The position numbers and the translations under genes are program-made. Shown in pieces: positions 35,675 through 45,729 of a stretch of 64,000 nucleotides of DNA (its first letter is position 1; each line of letters opens with the position of its first letter). The notes beneath the pieces were generated by a model that saw nothing but the letters and a program-made list of their open reading frames with translations, was not told the DNA's origin and made no database searches. Location of the stretch: assembly GCF_019925205.1 (NCBI RefSeq), contig NC_083565.1, positions 30,780,241-30,844,240 of the forward strand, given 5' to 3'. Origin of the DNA: Metopolophium dirhodum. Lineage: Eukaryota > Arthropoda > Insecta > Hemiptera > Aphididae.

Positions 35675-35785
35675 AGATGTAAACATTGTATCAAGGCTTA
35701 TTCCAGGACTTGGTGCAGTAAATGCAAATCAGCGTTATGCTACACAGGACCTCGAAATTGTTTTAAAGATTATCATCAAAAATGA
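35675..35785 (+). pseudogene. piggyBac transposase C-terminal cysteine-rich domain fragment
   Basis: The frame RCKHCIKAYSRTWCSKCKSA continues to LCYTGPRNCFKDYHQK then stop. Its CxxC, CxxC, C and C/H spacing matches the zinc-binding C-terminal domain of piggyBac-derived transposases. It lies upstream of the catalytic-core remnant on the same strand, the reverse of normal protein order. Either two piggyBac copies were joined or the element is rearranged. Confidence 0.7.
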
Positions 35786-35817
35786 TTTTATCTCTAGGTT
35801 ATGGAAAATTTAAATAT

Positions 35818-35955
35818 ACAGGGGCGCCCTGACGTAACCCGTCGGAGGGACGCGACCGCGTCATCCAAAGGCGTGAAGGAGCCACCCTCGCGAAAAATGG
35901 CTAAAGGTGTAACAACCCCCGAGGGAATGGTCTTATACTCCCCGTCACACAGATG
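35818..35955. other. GC-rich insert inside the piggyBac element, unidentified
   Basis: The stretch starts GGGGCGCCCTGACGTAACCC and includes GGGACGCGACCGCGTCATCC and AACAACCCCCGAGGGAATGG. Its composition contrasts sharply with its surroundings and marks a separate insertion between the two piggyBac coding remnants. I recognise no family and no open frame. A SINE or a LINE end are possibilities. Confidence 0.35.
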
Positions 35956-35981
35956 GTTAATCAATGTAGGTAGCAGGTAAT

Positions 35982-36620
35982 ATGAGTCGAAATAGGTTTG
36001 ATAAACTTAGATCTAATATTCATTTTGTGGATAATACTCTCTGTTTGCCTTCAAAAAATCCATTACATGATAAACTTTTTAAAGTCAAACCATTTTTAGA
36101 TTCAAAAAAAATAATTTTAAGTTGATTGACTTAGAGGAACATTAATGTGTAGATGAAATTATTATACCATTTAAAGGCCGGAGCACTATGAAACAGTATA
36201 ACAAAGCAAAGCCTCACAAATGGGGTATAAAAGTATTTGCATTAGCATCAAAAAGTGGATTTGTACATGATTTTGAATTTTAAGTAGGAAAAGGAACAAT
36301 AAAATCAAAATCTACTCTGGGATTATGTGGTGACATAATTATTAGACTGTGTGATATTATACCAAGAAACAAGAATTATAAACTTTGTTTTTACAGCTAG
36401 CTTACATCATATCAATTGATGTGCAATTTGAAACAATTTGGAATATTGGCAAATGGAACTGTAAGAATAAATAGAATGTCAGGATGTCAATTCAAAAGTG
36501 ATAAAGAATTAAAAAAAGAAGGAAGAAGCACATATGACAGTAAAATTGATACTAATAGTGGCATAGTTGGTTGTAAATGATTCGACCATAAATTTATACA
36601 CTTATTTGTCATTGTGCCTG
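35982..36620 (+). pseudogene. piggyBac transposase catalytic-core remnant
   Basis: Recognisable pieces in order are MSRNRFDKLRSNIHFVDNTL, PLHDKLFKVKPFLD, then after stops VDEIIIPFKGRSTMKQYNKA and KPHKWGIKVFALASKSGFVH. These match the conserved core of piggyBac transposases (MSRNRF..L, DE.M..FKGR, KP.KWG.K). Farther on, FGILANGTVRINRM and LKKEGRSTYDSKID match the region before the final catalytic aspartate. At least four in-frame stops and a frameshift make it non-functional. It ends at the right inverted repeat of the element. Confidence 0.8.
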
Positions 36621-36978
36621 AAAGGGTTAATATACTTTTTCATAAATTAATATTTATTACAGTTGGCTTTTATGATTTGTTTGAACTATAAGTACGTATT
36701 TTTTTTGGGAGATCCCTATTATTACAACACCGTTACCAATATGCGTTTTTTTTTTGGGTTAGTTAATATAATTGCATATTTTCGTGATTTCTTCGTATTT
36801 ATGCTTATTTTCTTAAAATGTTTTTATATTTTCGGTTCATCCGTTACCTACCCACATACCTACCTACCTAGTGTGTAAATAAAGAATTTTTTTTGTAAAC
36901 CAATTTGAATTATTATTTATTAATTTAAAAAAATTTTAATAAAAACGTTTTCATTCAGTATTTTTTTGAATTTTAAGT

Positions 36979-37079
36979 GCATATTTTTGAATATTTCAGT
37001 GCATATATTTGCCTGTTTTTAGTGCATTTATGCAGGCAAATATTTAACACTTTTTCATTGCATTAAATTCACAGCCCTG
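36979..37079 (-). mobile_element. hAT-like terminal fragment
   Basis: Reading the minus strand, the sequence opens CAGGGCTGTGAATTTAATGC, followed by several GTGCAT/ATGCAC motifs. A CAGGG start with short subterminal repeats is the usual hAT layout. The other end was not found. Confidence 0.35.
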
Positions 37080-37699
37080 CTAATTACTTTTACTTCCAAT
37101 CATAATACCTACCACAGTTAATGTTAAATGTCAAATTGTCAATAATCAACTGCTTCTTCAACTTGATAACACTTAAGAAAATGTCAGATTTTTAGCGCAC
37201 CATATTTTATTTCTCTCTCTGACCCACGCACAATCATTTTAGTGTTTTCTTAATCGTACATTTGGTATGCTACGCGTGGGTCAAAGATGAAAACAAATAG
37301 TGCGCAGATATCGAGTATCGACTATCAATATAAAGGAGCCTCAATTGCCTTCCCCTCCGGGAACGCGGCCTCAAATGTATTTAACATAGGCGTGGACTAT
37401 CCATATCTTTAATATCTATGGGCTTCATCCATAGCATAGATTAAGGTGTCAACAATCAAATGATCAACTTGATAATCAAACACTTAAGTTCGGCAACCTG
37501 CAACTCAGGATCTTTTTATTCAAAGTGTCCTAATGAGTCATAAGAAGGTTAGTTAGGTAGGTAAACCTATGGTTAGTTGAAGCTAGTGGCCTTTGCAATT
37601 CAAGATCTTTTCCTACGTATTCGGCATTGTTAACATAACTATTCTACCTTTACACTTTTTCTTCCTCCGTCTCTCACAGCTATATACAGGTTCAGCCAC

Positions 37700-38100
37700 T
37701 CTCATTACACACCACCATATGATCGGTATTCTTTCTATCCATCTCTTCTTCAGTCTTCTCACCCCTCATTTCCCACCTAAATTAACTAACTTCTATAGCC
37801 ACTCTCACTATCTCTCATCATACAGTGACCGAACCACCTAAACTTATTCTCTCTTGTTTTCACTACAATATGTACCTACACTAACCTACACTACCCTTAA
37901 TTAATTAATTTCTTATTCTATCCTCTTTTGTACCTTAACACCTAACTTATTATTCTCATATCTGCTACTCTCACTCCACTTACCTACCCTAACCTTACAT
38001 TTTCTTTTTCATCTTTCCCTTTCATACACCAAACATTCTGAAATCCTGTTGACCCATTTCGTTATCTTCGCCATATCACACACTACCTAATTCCTATTCA
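37700..38100 (-). pseudogene. Decayed LINE reverse-transcriptase C-terminus
   Basis: On the minus strand the reading VKTRENKFRWFGHCMMRDSE is followed by SGYRS and a stop. KxRENrLRWFGHvmRr is a hallmark of the segment just after the reverse-transcriptase domain of insect non-LTR elements (RTE/Jockey-like). Upstream pieces are interrupted by many stops. The strand bias (pyrimidine-rich on plus) comes from this purine-rich coding remnant. The plus-strand frame here is a shadow. It begins right at the outer end of the long-TIR element. Confidence 0.4.
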
Positions 38101-38699
38101 CTCAGACTCAAGTTACCTACAAGTCATCGTACTTGATTATAGGTGAAAATATTTAAATATCATTGAGCGAATTCCCTACACGAAAGAATTACTTAATAAA
38201 AATATCATACCTCGCCAATTTTCTAATTTTGAACACGACTTTAGTGTTATACCAGTATAATTACAATACAAATATTGAACATTTTCGGGCAATACATCCC
38301 CTGATCAATTAACAATAATAAAAAAAAACCTACTGAGAAATAAAAAAATACATACCCCGTGATGGAATCAAAATCTGCTACAAAACTTAGTCTTCGAAAC
38401 ACTGAAACGTTCACACATTTCAATCTGCTTATGATATATTATTCCCATTTTGAACATTTTTACTGACGAATACCATTTCTGAAATAACACGCATCTTATG
38501 CAGTAAAATGTTCTGCAATATTCTAATGACCTGTGCATTACAGTCTTCAGATATTATATGAACCTACCAATAAATACCTAATATTAATTTTTATTACACA
38601 GAGTTTGTATTTTTAAATGTTGTACTCAAGGATTTATTAGTTTTATTTTTATACCAAACAAAAATTCCATTTATTCACAAGTCAGTTATCAACTAGAAT

Positions 38700-39480
38700 T
38701 CGACTACGAATAAGACAGCGTTTGGATTGTTCGGACTGGCGTATAATGTATTATTATTATACATTGCGCCTTTGGTAGGTAGTAGTAAACGTATATGTTT
38801 CTACGTTACTGAGTTAACAGATTTTCCATGACAATAAATATTTAATTCAAGTCTAGAAAGTAAATGTAAGCCCCAAAATAATATGAAAACAAACTTACGC
38901 ATAAACATCGACTCTTCCAGTAAAACCTAGCTGTACTGCAGCACACGCTGTCGTCGAAGAAACAGCTATCCGTCTACATCTCGCTCCATCACCATCTCTC
39001 TCTACATCTCGCTAATTGAAACTTATCTAGTTTACAATACTAGTATCTTTATGATCTGTAATATATTCTGGTGTTCGATGAAAAAGATTGAAATAAGATA
39101 AAAATACATATTTTTTTGGTTTTGAATATGAAAGCTGTGAGATGATCGATATGAATTTTGTGAGAAATCTAGAGGTTCTAGAAAACGGAGACGAGTGTGT
39201 TGAATGAAATAAATTAAAAAAATTGATTAACACAACAATCGCTTAAAAATTAATTTATTTCAAATAATGAGATGAACCTTATTAAATCATTTAAATTTTC
39301 CAGAACAAGCCCCCAGTTGTTGGTCGCATACCAATTTTAACCATATACTAGACCACAAGTTTATAGACGTTCTATAATGCATTCTCCTGCCGGTGGCCCT
39401 AGACACTGTTAGGGAAATTATATTTCTTTAGTAATTAAACTACGATATGAATTATAAGTTACGTAGGTACTTGTCCAATA
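38700..39480 (-). repeat. Family B segment, copy 1 (unknown exon-like repeat)
   Basis: This shares about 700 bp with the copy at 53,290-53,890 and shorter parts with copies at 40,050 and 41,875. On the minus strand an exon-like stretch ends in a 5-prime splice site (TGTTTATGC|GTAAGT), then TTACTTTCTAG and a block with AAATATTTATTGTCATGG. The aligned reading DSCFFDDSVCC resembles DSSFFGDSGTL in copy 4, but here a stop follows the aligned start. It could be a duplicated gene 5-prime end or a dispersed repeat. A further possible small exon lies at 38,424-38,356. Confidence 0.45.
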
Positions 39481-40049
39481 CTCGACTACCAGAATTTAAA
39501 TTAAAGATTGTGATATACCTAGGTAACCTCTCGATCGATTCTAAAACAGCAACTTAACCTAGGTATAAATAATATCACAATATCAAATAGTGAAATGTGA
39601 AAATTTGAAGAAAATTTCCTATAGGTATATCCCGTAAAACCCCCAAAATAAAACGTACAGTTGAGGTGTTCTCTTAAAACCCAAATGTTTAATGCCCGTA
39701 TCCCGTATGCATAGAAAATGTATGTTTCACATTTAACGAAAACTAAAACTATCGTGACGGAACGGAATTACGAAGAACGTATAAGACAAAAATAATCGCC
39801 ACCAAGTGGAAGGTATAATCTGCTATGTACTTACAAATCATATTAAATAACATTAATCATTATGTATTTTCTTATTTTATTAGGTAGGTATAAAAACCTA
39901 CCTTCCTACTTATAAAAGCATTGCCTAATCATTGATTTCAAATTTTAAAAATTATTCTACTATAACAATAAATTAACAGTTGTAGGCAAAGTAATATAAT
40001 TAAAGGTATTTTTCATAATATCTTAATTTTTGTACACCTATAACAACTG
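39481..40049. other. No gene recognised
   Basis: AT-rich spacer between family B copies 1 and 2. No exon is supported. Confidence 0.4.
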
Positions 40050-40200
40050 GATTTTAAAAACTACTCTACGTCTAGCGGGTATATAAGTTTGTCTGACAAT
40101 AAATATTTACATTAGGTCTACCGCGTCAACGAAGTAGAAGGACAAAACTTACGTAATTATTTATTCTTCCGGCGAAACGCGTTCCCTTTGAGTGTATAAT
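40050..40200 (-). repeat. Family B segment, copy 2
   Basis: Contains the shared blocks CAATAAATATTTACATTAGG, AAAACTTACGTAATTATTTA and TTCTTCCGGCGAAACGCG. Minus-strand features correspond to the conserved exon end, a GTAAGT donor and the following short conserved block. The flanking sequence differs from copies 1 and 4. Confidence 0.4.
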
Positions 40201-40369
40201 ATTGTCTAGTGTCAGAGCTGTGCATCTCCGCCAAGCAAAATGCAGCGCGCGTCTTCATATAAATGTACTTTGCGTATGCTCTTTCATTCCTTTGATATGG
40301 CCACTTGTAATTCATGGTTAGAATATAGAAATGATGCTGAAGCAATAAATTTACCAAAACAAAAAAGTA

Positions 40370-40708
40370 ATGGACTTATTAGGCTTTAAGCAAAATTTAG
40401 CTTCAACATTAATTTCTATAGGGAGTTCTGTAGTAACACCTTCCAGAAAACGAGGGCGCCCGTCGTCATCTAACAAAATTATAGTTCAACCTAAACCTCG
40501 CACAAAAAATCATTTAATTGATAGATACCCTACTGATGTGATAAGAAAAGATAACATTGGCTATTATGTATACATAGATAACTTGAGAGATGCCACATTC
40601 TGTAAATTAGAGGGGTGTAAAAAAAGAACCCATATGGCATGCAAAAAATGCAATGTCCATTTATGTATGACTAAGACAAGGAATTGTTTTTTTGATTATC
40701 ATAACTAA
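40370..40708 (+). pseudogene. piggyBac transposase C-terminal fragment
   Basis: This open frame of 112 residues starts MDLLGFKQNLASTLISIG and contains SRKRGRPSSSNKIIV and DATFCKLEGCKKRTHMACKK, then CNVHLCMTKTRNCFFDYHN and a stop. The tail matches the piggyBac C-terminal zinc-binding domain (CxxxGC...C.KC...LC......CF..YH). The linker rich in K/R and P precedes that domain in these proteins. The catalytic core is absent upstream and no TTAA-flanked ends were found. It is therefore a truncated copy. The open frame suggests relatively recent truncation, or a captured domain. Confidence 0.65.
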
Positions 40709-41874
40709 ATATTTAAATCTTATTATAATTATGTACCTAAGTTTATATATATAATTATTAACAATGTAACAGATGATCTTTTATTTTATATTTATTTACC
40801 TAATGTTATTACTACTTAGAAGGATGTTTTTTATTTGTTTTATCGTTTTATGTAACTGCAAAGACTGCCACAGTTGCTGCCAATATCAAATTCTTCCACT
40901 CTTCTCTATTATATGCATGCATTAGGTCTCCATGCTTATAATATATATTTAAATATTATAAATAATAATTTCTGATGCATTGATGCTGAAGAGTGAGGGG
41001 GTGGACAATAAACAATTAACAATAAACAATTTTTCACACACGCGTCATGGTATGAAAATAAAAAAATATTTATAATTCATATTTATACCGATTTTCTACC
41101 GAAAAAATAAATTACTTTGATCTCAATATTATTTATTAGTTAACGATATCTTTACTCAGAATCGTTTTTCGTTTGTTCGTTTTGTATTTTAATAATTTAT
41201 ACGTGGATATATTATTATTACGAATAATTATAGTAATTGTGTTTGTTTTATTTCATTAATTTTTTAGTACTATACCAATAAATTATATATTAATTAATAA
41301 TTTTTAAAACATTGTGTTCAAAAAAATAAAAAAATAAATGTGATTTTAATTAGAGTCTTGTAATGTACCTACCTTTATTTAAAAAATAAATAAATATAAT
41401 AATAACTGTTGAACTTTTAGGTACCTAATAGGTAACACATTCGTGTATGTAGAATTACACTATTTATATAGGTATATTTATATACCTATACGATTATATG
41501 AGTAGGTATATTATTCATAAGTGCGCACTCAGGATAGGCAGTTGACCATTCCGTGAATATTAGTTTATGTGTACATGGTTATACATCCCTAATCCCTATG
41601 ATATAGAATATAGATATTAGGTGAACAATAGAAGTTAAGTATGTGACACTAAATTAATAGTTACCTATAAACTTATAACGTTGTATTTGGAAAAAAAATT
41701 ACCAGTTATTAATTAAAATTGTATCTTATGAGTATTATCAGTTATAAGTCATAACATATATTTCTATAAATTAAACCAAAATATTTATATATTTATATTA
41801 ATTACCCTGTATAGGTATGCACCTATTACTTATAATTATTCTACTAACAGTGACTGGAAAAACGACGACGACGT
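40709..41874. other. No gene recognised
   Basis: AT-rich spacer between a piggyBac fragment and family B copy 3. No exon is supported. Confidence 0.4.
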
Positions 41875-42090
41875 TTATATCTCGCGTATTTTATACATTT
41901 CTAGTTCGGAACTAAAATATGCGCCTACAACACTTTGATAGCACATTTTTCGTGACATTAAATATTTGTTTTAAGTCTTAAAAGTAAATTTAAGCCCCAA
42001 AAGAATATAAAAACAAATTTACTTTAATTATCGACTCCTTCGGCGGAATCCGTGACGTGTGTGAACGGCGACGCCCATGAGGAAACGCTC
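41875..42090 (-). repeat. Family B segment, copy 3
   Basis: Shares CTCGCGTATTTTATACATT with copy 4, and TAAATTTAAGCCCCAAAA and GACTCCTTCGGCGGAATCCG with copies 1 and 4. It is the copy nearest the left end of the large transposon. The splice-donor position reads TAAATT instead of GTAAGT, so this copy may be dead. Confidence 0.4.
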
Positions 42091-42615
42091 CAGAATACAG
42101 CCAGAACTTAGAATATTGTGATTTATGAAAAATAAAATTATACGAAACGCAGTAAGTTTTTTGCTCATATCTTCTTTGCTTATTGAAATTTTAGAATTTT
42201 TAATCGACTGTGTCTTCTGCAACGACTTTGAGATTTGCCATAGAGTAAATAAATAAATGATAGATATTATACTAGGTACGTCAATATGATGAATCCACGG
42301 ATATAATATAATGCAACTTTTTATATATAAAGAGTTCTGTGTTAAGGAACAATTTGTTCATTGAAACTTGATATGACAATAAACCAAAATAGTTTATAAT
42401 TTTGAATTTGAATTGTAATAATATGATATAGGTATTATTTAAATTATTATTTTCGTTTATCAATTGAATTATTGATTAAGGTGGCGAATAGATATCAGAA
42501 GCACAAGAATATTTTTATAAGAGCGTATTGTATTTTATGAATTATTAAATAAAAATGTGATTACTGGATTTTAGAGTTAACATAAAGCCATAAACGTATA
42601 CAGTAAATTCATCAA

Positions 42616-42634
42616 ATACTATCCCACACAGCAA
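42616..42634. repeat. Left target duplication and terminal inverted repeat
   Basis: ATAC (42,616-42,619) precedes TATCCCACACAGCAA (42,620-42,634). The 15-bp repeat is perfectly complementary to the right end. An alternative reading is a 12-bp repeat starting CCCACA with a 2-bp AT duplication. Confidence 0.85.
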
Positions 42635-42650
42635 ATGGAATATATTAATA

Positions 42651-42860
42651 TTTTAAACACCTTTAGTTTTAGTGTTCTTTTAAATATAATATGTATCATA
42701 TTTTAAACACGTTTAATTTTAATGTTCTTTTAAATATTATAGATATCATATTTTAAACACGTCTAATTTTAATGTTCTTTTAAATATTATAGGTATAATT
42801 TTTTAAACACGTCTAATTTTAATGTTCTTTTAAATATTATAGACATCATATTTCCAATAC
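42651..42860. repeat. Subterminal tandem array, 50-bp period
   Basis: TTTTAAACAC recurs at exactly 42,651, 42,701, 42,751 and 42,801, with a diverged fifth unit at 42,851. Each unit continues TTTTAATGTTCTTTTAAATA. It lies 17 bp inside the left inverted repeat and is a good candidate for transposase binding. Confidence 0.85.
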
Positions 42861-44432
42861 GTATGAATTTTATATTAGTTCAAACATTATGAAAGCACGC
42901 CGCCTGCAATATAATTGATATAGGCGCGCGCGACAATATCCAAAACGTACTATATTTTTAATACGTACTTTTATAACGTACTATATTTTTTAAAATTGAG
43001 TAATAAATCGATTCTTATAGAAATAAGGCGGGGAATATATATGGAATGGCCGGTGTCATCAAATGTTGACAAAATACGTACTATTTATATTCCTTTGTTG
43101 AAATCAATGTGAAACTCACGAATGACGCCAAACGCACTATTTTCAAAGTCAAAACTGCAAAAGTGACTATTTTCAAATTATGACAAAACGTAGTATTTTC
43201 CATGATGTCAAATAGTTTGCTCATTTGACAAATTGACGTAAAACGTACTAATTCCTCAAATATTACAAAACGTCAAAACGTATATTATTTATCCAAAGTA
43301 GATCGTATACAATATTGTACTATTTTCCATACTACGAAGATATGGAATTTAATATTGAATTAAATACATATAATATATACTATTATTTCCACTGGCCACT
43401 GGTAATTAACAATAGAAAATCGTGATTTCTCAAAATAGTGTAAAATGGAAATAGAACGTTTGGGATTGTCACCCTTCAGTTGATAAAATATATTTTTAAC
43501 ATTACTATTTATAAAAAATTTGAAAACATGTTATAATATATTAATATATATATAAATTATATTATTGACCGCATTATATATAATATATAATATATACGCT
43601 CGGCCCACGGGTGTCGGAGGTATACGCCTATTTTGTACGACTAGGACACTTGCAGACGTATTATATACCACCGCGCGTTCACGCTTATATAATATTATCC
43701 ATAATATATCGCAGTAAAGACAGTAAAGTGGTTATTATATTGCATACCTATTAATATATTGTATTATATATAATATAGAGTGATTAAAATATTAAGTTAT
43801 TATTATTCTATTGTCCACTAGCTTTTGTTCGTTATTATAAAAACGATATTGGAGCATTGAACGTATCAAGCGTGGCGCTCGCGCCTATAGACAAGTATAC
43901 TAATAGATAGGCATCTGCCGTGTTGGTTTTCGAAACATTGAAAATTTGAAAACAGCTCGCGCCTCTATATTATAATAATTGCAGATTGAAAGCTTATAGT
44001 TATCAATTTTGAGGCCACTGTGGAGGGGACGTCTGTAATGGGCATAGATAATAGAATAATGGATAAGATAATCTAAGACCGAGGGATAAGCCATGCAACC
44101 TTATCACACGGGAATGAATTGGAAAATTATTTTTAAATACCCAAATAACATAATAGGTACATACCTATTATACATATTAACATAATACAACAAATGTCCA
44201 CTTGCGGGAGTGAGAGACCGTCTTTCTCTTTTCCCCAACGCTGCAATTAACAGGCCGTCATATTTTAAAAGTGTGTTAAATCTTGTGTTGGTCACACTGA
44301 TATTTTCATCACTGTTTTCTCTTTCTGACTGTTGAAATGTTGAATATAGACGTAAATGTCGTAAATGAACAAAAACTCATGTGTTTTTACTTTTTTCATG
44401 ACTCGTTCGTGTTCGCGCTAATTTTCTTTGTC
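42861..44432. other. Non-coding left region of the large transposon
   Basis: From 42,945 to 43,290 the motif ACGTACTAT or close variants occurs about seven times on the plus strand (for example near 42,948, 42,978, 43,075, 43,236), which looks like a second set of subterminal repeats. The region 43,590-43,690 is locally GC-richer. Minus-strand frames near 43,900-44,295 lack homology and codon-like composition and are not called. Confidence 0.5.
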
Positions 44433-44510
44433 TATAAATAATTGAGCTTTGTGACTCATGAGTGATTGATTGCAGCGGAGTACTGGCCTGGTTGTTGGAC
44501 GAGTAAAATC
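44433..44510 (+). promoter_or_regulatory. Candidate transposase promoter and non-coding first exon
   Basis: TATAAATA lies at 44,433-44,440. About 75 bp downstream is a strong 5-prime splice site (AAATC|GTAAGT at 44,511). A matching acceptor, TTTTTATAG, ends at 45,708, 21 bp before the transposase ATG. A promoter, short untranslated exon and 1.2-kb intron would explain the long leader. The transcription start is not determined. Confidence 0.5.
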
Positions 44511-45729
44511 GTAAGTATATACCTACTTTTGTTTTAAGCATACAATATATATTATTATATACTTTACAAGCTCACGAGTCACGTGGGAAGGACGAAGACA
44601 AAACCGACTATTAAATCGAATGTCACATATTGTTGTGAAGATCCAACAACTCCACTCCTAACCTAACCTGTCGGATCCTTCCCTCGTGGACCGTAGTGTA
44701 TTTATATTTACATATTATATTATAACATACTTACTATACAGTACACGTGTATAATAGGTATACATTATTTGGGTGTAGTACATCTATCTTGATACCTAAT
44801 TATATTACATTATTATTTTGTACGATGTTTTAACGACTTATTCATAAAAAGGGCTTTTAATATTAATTTAAGCCAAATCAATTATATCATATACAACTTA
44901 ATAAATATTGAAAGAGAATTCAATAATATGCAATGAACCGTAAATAATAAACACAATTAATATAGATCTTATTATAATATATTACATTATATTACCTATT
45001 AAAAAAGAATTATAATATGATATATACAATATAATTTATAATATGATTAAGGCAACATATATGTAGGTACATATATAGGTACCTACCTAGTTATTTTGTA
45101 ATTATTGTTGCTACTATTTTGGAAAGTGGTCTTTGATATTTTTTATTAGGTACTGATGTTTTTCTCTTTGTTTAATTTATTCAATAATTGTCTATATTAG
45201 TTTTGCCTCATTTTAATAAATTTTGATTAGAAAATATTTGTTCAAAATTCAAATAGGCCTGTGCCAAGTTAAAAAAAATGTTTTATTGAAATACATGAAT
45301 ATATTCTGTTTAACTATAATAACCTAGCTATATATTACATTTCTGTAGCTTAAAATTTAAATTGTAATTATCTTACTATAAAGAATTTGATATCTAAAAT
45401 ATGTCTTTGGCCAAATAAGGTATTATAATAAGTAAAGATATAATGATATTAACTGATATTTTTTAATTATACTTAAAAATAGTGTGTGCAAGCTTATACA
45501 ATTATTTTTATGATCTATAATAATATATACAGGCATATATATGTATTTTTCATTTTTCATTACAATAAAATCAGTTTTATATATTGTAGTACCTTTAACT
45601 TAAATATTATTATTTATACTAATTAATAAATTAGCCAATTTAAATTATACTTGCAAAATATAAACCTAACTGTATAAGTATTATATAATTTTATAATTAT
45701 TTTTATAGCATAAAATAAAATATATTAAA

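Larger units (their letters stand above)
35146..36626 (+). mobile_element. piggyBac-type element (1,481 bp), TTAA target sites intact
   Basis: The ends are CCCTTTCAG at 35,146 and CTGAAAGGG ending at 36,626, each immediately flanked by TTAA (35,142-35,145 and 36,627-36,630), the invariant piggyBac target. A near-palindrome ATGCCATATGGCATCA lies just inside the left end and again near 35,515. Inside are two coding remnants in scrambled order and a GC-rich insert. The element is defective and could move only with a transposase supplied in trans. Confidence 0.85.
33175..37616. mobile_element. 4.4-kb element with ~315-bp terminal inverted repeats
   Basis: The left repeat (33,175-33,490) and right repeat (about 37,305-37,616) are reverse complements. 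Both begin GTAGGAAAAGATC at the outer end and share GAGTTGCAGGTTGCCGAACT, TAAGTGTTTGAT, CTATGGATGAAGCCCATAGA and AGTCCACGCCTAT. Arms differ by small indels near their outer parts. Inside lie coding remnants at 33,512-33,937, a piggyBac element (35,146-36,626) and a hAT-like end. Without the piggyBac the element would be about 3 kb. No target duplication is apparent at the ends. I cannot place it in a superfamily. Confidence 0.65.

Noticed and set aside
36663..36878. Hydrophobic 71-codon frame
   Set aside because: Built from T-rich runs, without splice context or homology.
37593..37841. 82-codon plus-strand frame rich in Ser, Leu and Phe
   Set aside because: It is the antisense of a purine-rich decayed LINE remnant on the minus strand.
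43900..44295. Two minus-strand frames of 63-64 codons within the large transposon
   Set aside because: No homology, no splice support, and they lie in the leader region of the transposase on the opposite strand.
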